From Chloroflexota bacterium (GTDB lineage: Bacteria; Chloroflexota; Anaerolineae; Anaerolineales; Villigracilaceae), in the NCBI GenBank assembly GCA_021823555.1, contig JAKANW010000015.1, positions 1 to 15,255 of the forward strand: a stretch of 15,255 bases of DNA, read 5' to 3'. Under the pieces are notes generated by a model. The model saw nothing but the letters and a program-made list of their open reading frames with translations. It did no database searches and was not told where the DNA came from. This document shows, piece after piece, positions 1-6,706 of the stretch; position 1 is the first letter of the stretch, and each line of letters begins with the position of its first letter. Position numbers and translations under genes: made by a program.

Positions 1-951
1 AGCACCCTGTTGAACATGATCACAGGCATAGACCGCCCCTCGACCGGCGAAGTGTTCGTCAACGGGACAGCGGTCCATGGATTGAACGAGAACCGCATGG
101 CGCGCTGGCGCGGCAAGAACCTTGGGATCGTTTTCCAATTCTTCCAACTCCTGCCGACCATCTCGGTTATCGAAAACATCATGCTGCCGATGGACTTCTG
201 CCGCACCTATCCGATGCGCGAGCGCGAGAAGCGCGCCCTCGAGCTGCTCGAACTGGTGGAACTGGCCGACCATGCCTACAAACTTCCCACCGCCCTCTCC
301 GGTGGACAGCAGCAGCGCGTGGCCATTGCGCGCGCGCTTGCCAATGATCCTCCCATTGTGATTGCCGACGAACCGACCGGTAACCTGGACTCCAAAACAG
401 CCGAGGCCGTCTTCGCACTTTTCAACGGCCTGGTGAAGAAGGGCAAGACCATCATTATCGTAACCCACGACAGCGGCCTGTCCAAACAAACCCAGCGCAC
501 TGCCCTCATCGCGGATGGTGAAATTGTCAATGAGTACGTGGCAAAGGCCATGCCCACGTTATCCCGCGAGCAACTGCTCCAGGCCACACATACCGCCCAG
601 GCCAGGGCCTACGAAGCGGGTGCGATGATCCTCCAGGAAGGCACAAATGCCGACTCGTTCTACATCGTATCCAAAGGCACGGTGGAAGTGGTCCTGCCGC
701 GCCCCAACCAGTCGGATGTGATCGCGGTTCAGCTCGGACCCGGAAAATATTTCGGCGAAATGGAGTTTTTCCACGAGAAGAAGCACCGCGCCTCCATCCG
801 CGCCTCGGAAGCGGGAGCGGTGGAGGTACTCTCCATCGGGTATGACCAGCTCAACGAATTGCTGAACCAGTCCGAAGTCACGCGCGACGCGTTGCACGCA
901 TCCGCAGACCGGCACGAGGCGGAGAACATCCAAAAGCGAGGTGCGTCATGA
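1..951 (+). CDS. ABC transporter ATP-binding protein (MacB/LolD type) with C-terminal cNMP-binding domain, 5' truncated
   Basis: ATPase subunit of an exporter-type ABC system; it would hydrolyse ATP on the cytoplasmic face to drive the permease encoded next. The window opens inside the Walker A motif: the first codons read STLLN, the end of GKSTLLN, so the true start lies outside. Counting from the TTG at base 10, the signature LSGGQ is at residues 96-100, the Walker B region [13 protein letters not shown] around 116-128 with D120/E121, and the H-loop histidine at about 153. From about residue 190 a Crp/cNMP-binding beta-barrel follows, with the phosphate-cassette-like FGEMEFF (248 onward) and a downstream HRASIRA. 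Its TGA overlaps the permease ATG (ATGA), which implies translational coupling. The fused sensor domain is unusual for MacB/LolD ATPases, which normally end after the H-loop region. Whether it binds a nucleotide is unknown. Identity as an ABC ATPase is certain; the substrate is not known. Confidence 0.95.
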   Translation, partial: STLLNMITGIDRPSTGEVFVNGTAVHGLNENRMARWRGKNLGIVFQFFQLLPTISVIENIMLPMDFCRTYPMREREKRALELLELVELADHAYKLPTALSGGQQQRVAIARALANDPPIVIADEPTGNLDSKTAEAVFALFNGLVKKGKTIIIVTHDSGLSKQTQRTALIADGEIVNEYVAKAMPTLSREQLLQATHTAQARAYEAGAMILQEGTNADSFYIVSKGTVEVVLPRPNQSDVIAVQLGPGKYFGEMEFFHEKKHRASIRASEAGAVEVLSIGYDQLNELLNQSEVTRDALHASADRHEAENIQKRGAS

Positions 952-3335
952 GCAGCCGCTGGAAGAAAATCTGGGCGGACTTTTGGGGCAACAAGTCACG
1001 CACCCTGCTGACCATCATGACCATCATGATCGGTACGCTCGCGGTCGGGTTCAACAGCAATATGGCTCTGTACATGAACCAGAGCATGGACGGCGATTTC
1101 CTTTCGGCCAGCCCCTCGGAGGCCGAGGTCTACACTTCTCCGTTGACCGATGACACGGTGAAGATCGCCCGCTCAGTCCCCGGCGTAGATGCGGTGGAAG
1201 GCCTGTCCACAGTCAGCGCAAAACTGGTGCGCACCGATGGCAAGGAAATGTTCATTCAGTTCACTTCGGTCAAAGACCCCACCAAGCTGACACTTAACCA
1301 GCTCAAGCCTGCGGTGGGTAAGACGAGCATCCCGCCGTTGGGCGATAAGCAGGTGCTGGTGGATGCCTCTGCCATGCCAGCCGGGTATAAACCGGGTGAC
1401 ATCATCACGGTTGAACTGTCGGACGGCAAACATCGCGACCTGGTTTTGGCGGGCTACGTCCACGCAGTGACAGGCTTCCCGTTCAACTTTACGCAGACGA
1501 TGAACGCCTTTGTCACGCCCAAAACCCTGGAATGGCTCGGCGGCTCACAAACCTACAACACCCTGGCCGTCAGCGTGGCTGAAAAGCAGACCGACCAGGA
1601 ACATGTGACGGCAGTAGCGCAGGCCGTGGCCGACCGTGTGAAACGCGCCGGCGCGCAGGTTTATTACGTGAATGTCTACCAGCCCGGTCATCACTTTGCC
1701 TGGAGCATTTCGCAGGGCGTCTTCTTTGTGCTGGGCATCCTCGGCTACCTGACCGTGCTTTTGAGCGCCTTCCTGATCGTCAACACCATCACCGCCTTGA
1801 TGACCCAGCAAACCCGACAGATCGGCATCATGAAAGCCGTCGGCGGCGGGACGGGGCAGGTCTTCGTCATGTACCTTGTCCTGGTGCTTGGCTTCGGGCT
1901 GGCGGCGCTGCTGATCGCGATTCCGCTGGCAAATATGGCTGCAGAGAATTTAGGCGGCGGCATGGCTTCTTACCTGAACTTCTACCCGCTGCCCTACCAG
2001 TCCTACCCTCAGACGATCATCCAACAAGCCATCGTGGCATTGTTGGTGCCAGCGCTGGCGGCTTTGTGGCCGATGTACAACAGCGTGCGCATCACGGTGC
2101 GGGAAGCGGTCAGTGACTACGGCATCGGCGGCAATGCCACACCGAAGGACAAGAGCGTGAGCAGGGGCGCATTGTGGATCCCGCGCCCGATCCGGCTTTC
2201 CCTACGAAACGCATTCCGCCGCAGGCTCCGCCTGGCCTTGACCCTGTTTACCCTGGTGCTGGGAGGCGCCATTTTTATCGGCGTCTACAACCTATGGGCC
2301 TCGTTCGATAAGACCATTCAGGATATCCAAGGCTACTTCCTGGCAGACATCAACATGTCCTTCGGGCGCTACTATCGCTTTGATGAAGTGGCAGCCATCG
2401 CCCAGAGCGTGCCGGGCGTTTCCAGCGTGGAAGGCTGGACGGAATATCCCGGCACCTACCTGCCGAACAAGGATGCCACGGGTTCGCAGATCATGTTCGT
2501 TGCGCCTCCTTCGACCTCCACCTTGATTGACCCGGTCATCACGGCAGGCCGCTGGCTGACGACGGGCGACGAAAATGCCATCGTGATCGGCAATCACCTG
2601 TTGAGGATGTACCCGAACTTGAAGGTTGGCGATTGGCTGACGATCAAGATTGACAACAAAGACACTGAGTGGCTCGTCGTCGGCATTTACAGCATCACAG
2701 GCAACGTCAGTCCGCCGCTGCTCTACGTCAACTACGAATACCTCAGCCGCCTGATCGGCCGCCCTGATCAGGTCTACTCGCTGCGCATCCTGACCCAACG
2801 ACATGACGCCGCCTCCCAAAAAGCAATCAGCAGTCAGATCGAGGCGTTGTACAAAGCAAATGGCATTCAACTCGCATCCACACAACTGGGAGCGGACTTT
2901 ACCCGCGACCAGAAAGCGCAGACCGACGTCCTGGTCTACTTCATGCTGGTGATGGCAACCATGATCGCCATCGTGGGCGGATTGGGACTGATGGGCACCA
3001 TGAGCATCAACGTGCTGGAACGCACGCGCGAGATCGGCGTGATGCGCGCCATCGGCGCTTCCAACGGCGACATCCAGGCTATCGTCATCGTGGAGGGCAT
3101 GGTAGTCGGCCTGTTAAGTTGGGCGATCAGCATCCCGCTTTCCATCCCAATTACGAACGTTCTGTGTTTCGGGGTTGGCATGGCGATCATGACCTCCCCC
3201 ATGCCCGCGGTCTACGGCCTGAGCGGAATCATCGCCTGGTTGATCTTCACCCTGGTGCTGGCTACGATTGCCAGCGCGTGGCCTGCACGTGGAGCGTCGA
3301 GGTTGACGGTAAGAGATACGCTGGCTTATGAGTAA
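948..3335 (+). CDS. ABC transporter permease, duplicated FtsX/MacB-like
   Basis: Inner-membrane permease of 795 residues, partner of the preceding ATPase. Visible layout: an N-terminal membrane segment (about 19-41), a large extracytoplasmic MacB-type domain (about 45-245), and a first FtsX module with segments near 255-285, 305-330 and 355-380. A second N-terminal-type segment follows (about 428-450), then another extracytoplasmic domain and a second FtsX module near 663-690, 708-735 and 762-782. Both modules carry the cytoplasmic coupling motif: [12 protein letters not shown] in the first and [12 protein letters not shown] in the second. The duplication gives about eight membrane segments, as in the long permeases of macrolide/lipoprotein-type exporters that work as a single chain. 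The start is fixed by the ATGA overlap with the ATPase and a GAGG ribosome site at 938-941. Such systems export or extract peptides, lipids or lipoproteins; nothing here identifies the substrate. Confidence 0.95.
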   Translation: MSSRWKKIWADFWGNKSRTLLTIMTIMIGTLAVGFNSNMALYMNQSMDGDFLSASPSEAEVYTSPLTDDTVKIARSVPGVDAVEGLSTVSAKLVRTDGKEMFIQFTSVKDPTKLTLNQLKPAVGKTSIPPLGDKQVLVDASAMPAGYKPGDIITVELSDGKHRDLVLAGYVHAVTGFPFNFTQTMNAFVTPKTLEWLGGSQTYNTLAVSVAEKQTDQEHVTAVAQAVADRVKRAGAQVYYVNVYQPGHHFAWSISQGVFFVLGILGYLTVLLSAFLIVNTITALMTQQTRQIGIMKAVGGGTGQVFVMYLVLVLGFGLAALLIAIPLANMAAENLGGGMASYLNFYPLPYQSYPQTIIQQAIVALLVPALAALWPMYNSVRITVREAVSDYGIGGNATPKDKSVSRGALWIPRPIRLSLRNAFRRRLRLALTLFTLVLGGAIFIGVYNLWASFDKTIQDIQGYFLADINMSFGRYYRFDEVAAIAQSVPGVSSVEGWTEYPGTYLPNKDATGSQIMFVAPPSTSTLIDPVITAGRWLTTGDENAIVIGNHLLRMYPNLKVGDWLTIKIDNKDTEWLVVGIYSITGNVSPPLLYVNYEYLSRLIGRPDQVYSLRILTQRHDAASQKAISSQIEALYKANGIQLASTQLGADFTRDQKAQTDVLVYFMLVMATMIAIVGGLGLMGTMSINVLERTREIGVMRAIGASNGDIQAIVIVEGMVVGLLSWAISIPLSIPITNVLCFGVGMAIMTSPMPAVYGLSGIIAWLIFTLVLATIASAWPARGASRLTVRDTLAYE

Positions 3336-3359
3336 GCAGTAATCAGTTTTCAGCAATCA

Positions 3360-3397
3360 GCAGGGGCGACTCGTTTTGCAAAACGAGTCGCCCCTGC
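3360..3397. repeat. 38-bp perfect palindrome after the ABC operon
   Basis: The half-site CAGGGGCGACTCGTTTTG is followed directly by its reverse complement (3361-3396), and the flanking G3360/C3397 also pair, so the palindrome is perfect with no unpaired loop. It begins 24 bases after the permease stop and is preceded by CAGTAATCAG / CAGCAATCAG short repeats (3341-3360). No T-run follows, so it is not a classical intrinsic terminator, although the strong hairpin could still stop or protect the mRNA. The form suggests a dispersed intergenic palindromic repeat. Confidence 0.8.
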
Positions 3398-3464
3398 GCA
3401 TTTAATATCCAAATTCCTGTATAACTCTCTGTGCGGCAGGTAGAATCGTGACACAAGGTGAAGC

Positions 3465-3513
3465 ATGAGAACCAAGTTTGTTGAACGGCGCGGAAGGATA
3501 CAGCAGATGGATA
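3465..3513 (+). pseudogene. Putative 5' fragment of the TPR gene interrupted by the IS
   Basis: An ATG at 3465 has a ribosome site AAGGTG at 3455-3460 and an in-frame TGA just upstream (3459-3461), so it is a credible gene start. It reads MRTKFVERRGRIQQMD and then enters the IS, where the frame soon stops. If the IS (3514-4684) and one copy of the TA duplication are removed, this frame continues directly into the TPR reading frame at 4687, giving MDSYVTAGKYLGQAL, which resembles the later repeat segment LDNYAEAGTTFEQVL. The restored gene would be 1062 bp (353 residues). In-frame joining has a one-in-three chance of being a coincidence, so this call is moderate. Confidence 0.5.
3512..3513. other. 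TA target duplication, left side of IS630
   Basis: A TA dinucleotide immediately precedes the left terminal repeat and is matched by TA at 4685-4686 on the right. IS630 elements insert at TA and duplicate it. An inner alternative pair (3515-3516 and 4682-4683) also exists; it would change the joined gene by six bases and keep the frame. Confidence 0.6.
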
Positions 3514-3518
3514 GTACC

Positions 3519-4217
3519 TCAACAAGTTAAAGATGTAGGGTAGTGCTCTTTAAAAACTTTTCGAGCTTCATCAACGGTGAAATTCCAGCGGATTTTCGCT
3601 TTCTTTTCATTGCGTGACTCTTCCCAGTTAATAATCTCTGTTGTCAAAACCCATTCGCTGGGAATACGTCGAGATAAACATTGCTTGGATAATATGCTGA
3701 GTTCAATTTCAGCCATGTTTAACCACGAAGCATGTTCAGGTGTGTAATGAAATTCCAGACGAGCCATGATCCGATCTGCTTCCTGCTTGCCAAAGAACTC
3801 TACTAAAGAATGGTAACGATGAGTATTCAGATTATCCATGACCACATCTATGCATTCGGCATCTGGATAAATCACATCCACCAAATAGCGCATCGCAAAA
3901 GCAAAATCCTGCTTAGTCCGACGATTGGTCACCAGCACATGCCGAGAGCCTGCCTTGGGCTCAACAAACATAAACAAATTTCGTGTGCCACGCCTTTCGT
4001 ATTCATAATCCTGTCGAAGGGCATGTCCAGGCTTGAGACCTAATCGGTTGGTAATGTGCGCCAGTAACTGAAAGCTTTTTTCATCAAAACAGACCATCGG
4101 ACGCTTGGGATCGTATGATTTTTGATATAGCTCCAGAATGTGTTCCATGCGTTTGATGAATTCTGGAGTGACTTCTGGAATGCACCAACTCTTTACTTGC
4201 CAAGGCTTGAGTTTGTT
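3519..4217 (-). CDS. IS630 transposase, catalytic DDE part (frame B)
   Basis: Catalytic half of the transposase, read in the -1 frame relative to frame A. The first ATG in this frame is at 4148, but family-like sequence begins right at the A8 run, so expression by frameshift is more likely than an independent start. Counting from the ATG at 4148, the DDE residues are D22 in VCFDEKSF, D105 in VVMDNLNTH, and E147 in SWLNMAEIE. The triad therefore looks intact. The chain ends YPTSLTC with TGA inside the left terminal repeat. It cuts and joins DNA at TA sites. Frame A supplies the DNA-binding portion. Confidence 0.88.
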   Translation of the reverse strand, partial: NKLKPWQVKSWCIPEVTPEFIKRMEHILELYQKSYDPKRPMVCFDEKSFQLLAHITNRLGLKPGHALRQDYEYERRGTRNLFMFVEPKAGSRHVLVTNRRTKQDFAFAMRYLVDVIYPDAECIDVVMDNLNTHRYHSLVEFFGKQEADRIMARLEFHYTPEHASWLNMAEIELSILSKQCLSRRIPSEWVLTTEIINWEESRNEKKAKIRWNFTVDEARKVFKEHYPTSLTC

Positions 4218-4639
4218 TTTTTTAGCAGCAGCCGCACAGTTTCAGGTGAGACGCGAGTCACAATACCATCTTTCAGCATTTCCTGCACCAACAGTTCCAG
4301 CGTCCAACGTGCTCGCCCAGCCGGTGGTTCGCTGCAAGCCAAAGCAATCAAACGGGCTTCCTGCTCTTCTTCCAGTTCTGTCCCTGTGGCCGCATGTGGT
4401 TTATCTTCCAAGGCCGCTTGCAAGCCTTCTTCTGTAAATCGTAAGCGGACACGTCGTATCGTTTGCTCACTTACATATAGCAGTTCACTGGTCTCTGCAT
4501 CGGTCTTGCCTTCATCAACTTTCAGCAAGATATGTGCTCGTTGAATGACCACTGCTTTATTTCGACCTTTGGAAACAATCGCGATCAGTTTCCTGCGTTC
4601 TGTTTCTGTAAGATGGACTTTATGTTTTCCGTTTGACAT
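4193..4639 (-). CDS. IS630 transposase, N-terminal part (frame A, HTH domain)
   Basis: DNA-binding half of the transposase, 148 residues in its own frame. It holds a helix-turn-helix of the IS630/Tc1 type (TDAETSELLYVSEQTIRRVRLRF, about residues 56-78), then a linker (residues ~85-115) with GRARWTLELLVQEML and VSPETVRLLLKK, the conserved stretch before the catalytic domain in this family. The frame ends in NSSLGK and TAA just after an A8 run at 4223-4216. Slipping one base back there continues as LKKNKLKPWQVKSWCIPE, the normal family sequence. With the shift the full protein is about 373 residues, normal for IS630. Without it, frame A yields a DNA-binding fragment that could inhibit transposition. 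Whether the shift is programmed or a disabling mutation cannot be settled from one copy. Confidence 0.9.
   Translation of the reverse strand: MSNGKHKVHLTETERRKLIAIVSKGRNKAVVIQRAHILLKVDEGKTDAETSELLYVSEQTIRRVRLRFTEEGLQAALEDKPHAATGTELEEEQEARLIALACSEPPAGRARWTLELLVQEMLKDGIVTRVSPETVRLLLKKTNSSLGK
4216..4223 (-). other. A8 slippery run joining the transposase frames
   Basis: On the minus strand the codons read CTA AAA AAA ACA in frame A. A -1 slip gives CTA AAA AAA AAC and enters frame B, while frame A meets TAA 21 bases past the run. A homopolymer of eight A residues is a strong site for -1 ribosomal (or transcriptional) slippage and is used by several IS families. No downstream stimulatory hairpin was identified. 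Confidence 0.7.
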
Positions 4640-4684
4640 CCGTCCATCTTATCTTGACCCTACAACTTAATCAAGTTGAGGTAG

Positions 4685-4686
4685 TA
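4685..4686. other. TA target duplication, right side of IS630
   Basis: This TA directly follows the right terminal repeat and pairs with TA at 3512-3513. Confidence 0.6.
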
Positions 4687-5699
4687 GTTATGTCACGGCT
4701 GGGAAGTATCTGGGGCAGGCGTTGAATATCAATCGTCAGATCGGTGACCGGCGCGGAGAAAGCGCTTCGCTCAGCAATCTTGGCTTGCTCTCCCTCCATC
4801 TGGACAACTATGCTGAAGCCGGAACCACGTTCGAACAGGTTCTACTCATTAGCCGCGAGATCAACAACCGCCAGGGAGAAAGCCTTGCCCTCAACAACCT
4901 GGGAGTACTTCATCGTGATCAGGGTGAATATGTCAGGGCTAATAAATATTTCGAGCAAGCGTTGAATCTTTGTCGTGAGTTTGGGGACCGGCAGGGAGAA
5001 GGCTATGCGTTTGGCAATCTTGGCCTTGTCTTTACGTACCTGGGTGATTATGAAAAAGCCCGCCAATATTTCGAGCTGGCGCTAAAACTCTTTCGTGAAA
5101 TTGGTAACCGGCAGGGGGCAGGCAACACGCTGACCAATCTTTGCAAGGTTTACAATTTCCTGGGAAACATTGCGGTGGCTTATGACCTGGGACAACAAGC
5201 GCTGGTTATCGAGCAGGAAATCGGCGAACGCTATGGCCTGGGCTATGCCCTAGAAAATATGGGCCATACAATGGAGAGGCTGGGCCGGCAGGCGGAGGCC
5301 GCCAGTTATTATGAACAGGCCCTGACGCTGAGACGCGAGTTGGGACAGAAAAACCTGGCTATTGAATCAATGGCGGGTCTGGCGCGGGTCTCTCTCGCTC
5401 AAGGTGACCGATCCCAATCACAAGCTCAGGTCGAAGTAATTCTCGACCATCTGGCAACGAAGACTTTGGATGGCACAGATGAGCCTCTCTTGATTTATTT
5501 GACCTGTTACAAAGTATTGTGCTCCATTGGGGATCCACGCGCTCTTGAAATTCTGAAGACAGCCCATGACTTGTTGCTGAAACGTGCCTCAAGGATCAAC
5601 GGTGAAGATTTGCAAGATTCCTACCTGGAAAATGTATCAACTCACATGGAGATTATTCACGAGTGGAAAAGCGCAGGGGAAGGGAAACTGCCGCGTTAA
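4687..5699 (+). pseudogene. TPR-repeat protein, 3' part, 5' end displaced by the IS
   Basis: A tandem tetratricopeptide-repeat protein, open from the IS border to TAA at 5699. The longest annotatable frame starts at a TTG at 4722 (325 residues), but the reading frame is already repeat-like before it (YVTAGKYLGQALNI), so that TTG is not the original start. About six repeats of 40 residues (120 bp) follow, with the pattern NLG..y...GdY..A...FEQAL....EigdRqGE. A non-repeat C-terminal tail (about 230-325) contains YKVLCSIGDPRALEILKTAHDLL and SYLENV. This tail resembles the C-terminal part of large TPR regulators or AAA/cyclase-linked proteins, so the gene may be a remnant of one; I cannot tell. 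TPRs bind partner proteins. There is no signal peptide or enzyme domain. It may still be translated from the TTG, or driven by the IS border. Confidence 0.8.
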
Positions 5700-6296
5700 T
5701 CGTCATCTATCAGCGTTATTTCTGACGTACACTTGTGTTTCACGATGGTTGAAACGCAACCGCAGATGCGTTTCGGTAGATGCGGGTTGGGGCCATAGAC
5801 TCCCAATGGAGGTTGCAAATCCCAAAAGTGGCCGCGCCGGCCAATTTGGTTCGCGCCAAGCTCAGGTCAGGCAGGAACGACTGACAGTCGAATTCCCGTG
5901 GAAGGAATTGTCACATTGCAGAATACTGTCGGCGAATTCACCTGGTGATTACCCACATCTTTTACGCCACCATATTTAGGCGGGGCAAGTCCCTGTAAAC
6001 GGCGCATTTGGCGGCAAAAATCCGAACCAAATCGGCGCACCCGACTCTTCCAGGATCCTCACGCTTCCCGCCGCGTCATACACCTGCCCCGCTTTGATTC
6101 CGTGACACCGCAAATAGCCCGCATACTGCCCCAGCGCCTATGGATCGCTGATTGCCTTGCCTGACATTCGCATGAAGAAGATGAAACAAAAGATCTCCGG
6201 TTGTTTTCGCTCTGATCGCGGCTCAAAAGGCATTATCCGCTCTTCGCTCGGCTTTCAATCAAACTCCTTTCTGTAATTTGGCATTGGATGAAAAGT
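5700..6296. other. Gene-poor stretch between TPR gene and serine-recombinase element
   Basis: No intact gene with a ribosome site is visible here. The stretch holds a hairpin (GAAACGCA 5751-5758 with TGCGTTTC 5767-5774, 8-nt loop, no T-run) and a short dyad TGGCCG-CGC-CGGCCA near 5830. Near 5890-5950 a plus-strand piece reads IPVEGIVTLQNTVGEFTW before a TGA, protein-like but with no start. On the minus strand lies the amber-split frame listed separately. The stretch looks like decaying coding DNA. Confidence 0.6.
5976..6233 (-). pseudogene. Small unrecognised gene split by an in-frame amber codon
   Basis: From an ATG at 6233 the minus strand reads 31 codons starting MPFEPRSERKQPEIF, then TAG (6140-6138), then 53 more codons ending FLPPNAPFTGTCPA and TAA (5978-5976). 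The part after TAG (ALGQYAGYLRCHGIKAGQVY and on to ILEESGAPIWFGF) has the composition of a real protein. CAG to TAG is a one-base change, so a nonsense mutation of an 85-residue protein is the simplest reading. I do not recognise a family. There is no clear ribosome site, and an internal ATG pair in MRMSGKAISDP could be the original start. Confidence 0.4.
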
Positions 6297-6321
6297 AAGA
6301 GATAAGCCTGATTACCTTGCA
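6297..6321 (+). other. attL candidate
   Basis: The site is the 13-bp core AAGAGATAAGCCT (6297-6309) followed by the element-side arm TGATTACCTTGCA (6309-6321). The host side to the left (GGATGAAAAGT) shows no such arm. This asymmetry is what an attL half-site should show. Confidence 0.7.
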
Positions 6322-6490
6322 GAATGGTTTTTGGACGCAGATACGTCCTGGTAGTAAACGACAAAAAAGTACCCTTGCACCTTGAAAACCGAATAAAACT
6401 TCCTGAACGGAAAGGCGGCCGATCTCGTAAAAGCGAATGAGCGTACCAGGCTTGTCCTCCTGGAGTTAGTGAACTTGCAAGGAGGCAGGC
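6322..6490 (+). other. Leader region of the serine-recombinase operon
   Basis: This is untranslated DNA between the left attachment site and the first ORF. It holds a small hairpin GGACG-CAGATA-CGTCC (6333-6348). CCTCC at 6456-6460 is complementary to the GGAGG ribosome site at 6481-6485, so the mRNA may fold to hide that site. I could not assign a convincing promoter. The 67-codon minus-strand frame overlapping this stretch has no ribosome site and looks spurious. Confidence 0.4.
6479..6485 (+). promoter_or_regulatory. Ribosome binding site of small ORF
   Basis: AAGGAGG lies five bases before the ATG at 6491. It is a near-perfect Shine-Dalgarno sequence, which is the main support for the small ORF being real. 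Confidence 0.75.
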
Positions 6491-6706
6491 ATGGCCAAGA
6501 GGAAAGAGACAGCAATCACCGTCCGAATGGACCGTCTACCAAACCGCAGAGCCATGGAACGAGTGCGAGAAGCATATCACCAGTTGAGCCGAGCGGCAGA
6601 CCGCGTTGAAAAAGAGAAACCGATTCAGGAGGCACACGATGAACCAGTTAGCGGCAGTCTATGCCAGAGTATCGACATTGCAACAAGAACAGGAAGCGAC
6701 GATTGA
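6491..6706 (+). CDS. Small basic/helical protein upstream of the serine recombinase
   Basis: A 71-residue protein beginning MAKRKETAITVRMDRLPNRR. It is rich in charged residues, with predicted helix over about residues 15-45 (RRAMERVREAYHQLSRAADR) and no membrane segment. It has a near-perfect ribosome site. Its last 68 bases overlap the recombinase gene in another frame, so the two are probably translationally coupled, and the C-terminal 20 or so residues are constrained by the overlap. I do not recognise a family. Being the only other gene in the element, it could be an accessory protein controlling the integrase, such as a directionality factor or regulator; that is inference from position only. 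Confidence 0.6.
   Translation: MAKRKETAITVRMDRLPNRRAMERVREAYHQLSRAADRVEKEKPIQEAHDEPVSGSLCQSIDIATRTGSDD
6627..6632 (+). promoter_or_regulatory. Ribosome binding site deciding the recombinase start
   Basis: AGGAGG stands six bases before the ATG at 6639. It favours that start over a TTG at 6606, which lacks a comparable site and would add 11 residues not needed by the family fold. Confidence 0.8.

Larger units (their letters stand above)
3514..4684 (-). mobile_element. IS630-family insertion sequence (1171 bp)
   Basis: The element is bounded by 28-bp imperfect inverted repeats: left 3514-3541 beginning GTACCTCAAC, right 4657-4684 beginning CTACCTCAAC when read inward. They match at 22 of 28 positions, including the shared inner block TGTAGGGT, and are flanked by TA on both sides. 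Inside are two minus-strand frames making a typical IS630 transposase. The transposase stop codon (3519-3521) lies inside the left repeat, as is common in compact IS elements. Length and TA target fit the family. The IS lies antisense to the interrupted TPR gene. Confidence 0.9.

Noticed and set aside
2292..2885. 197-codon minus-strand frame inside the permease
   Set aside because: It is antisense to a clear FtsX-type permease and is a by-product of codon bias.
5751..5774. Hairpin after the TPR gene as an intrinsic terminator
   Set aside because: The 8-bp stem is not followed by a T-run.
5584..5979. 131-codon plus-strand frame overlapping the TPR gene end
   Set aside because: It starts inside the TPR gene in another frame, has no ribosome site, and its translation has no protein-like pattern.
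6312..6515. 67-codon minus-strand frame in the element leader
   Set aside because: It has no ribosome site and overlaps the leader and start of the well-supported small ORF on the plus strand.
6606..6638. Upstream TTG start for the recombinase
   Set aside because: ATG 6639 has AGGAGG at ideal spacing, and the family fold begins right after it.
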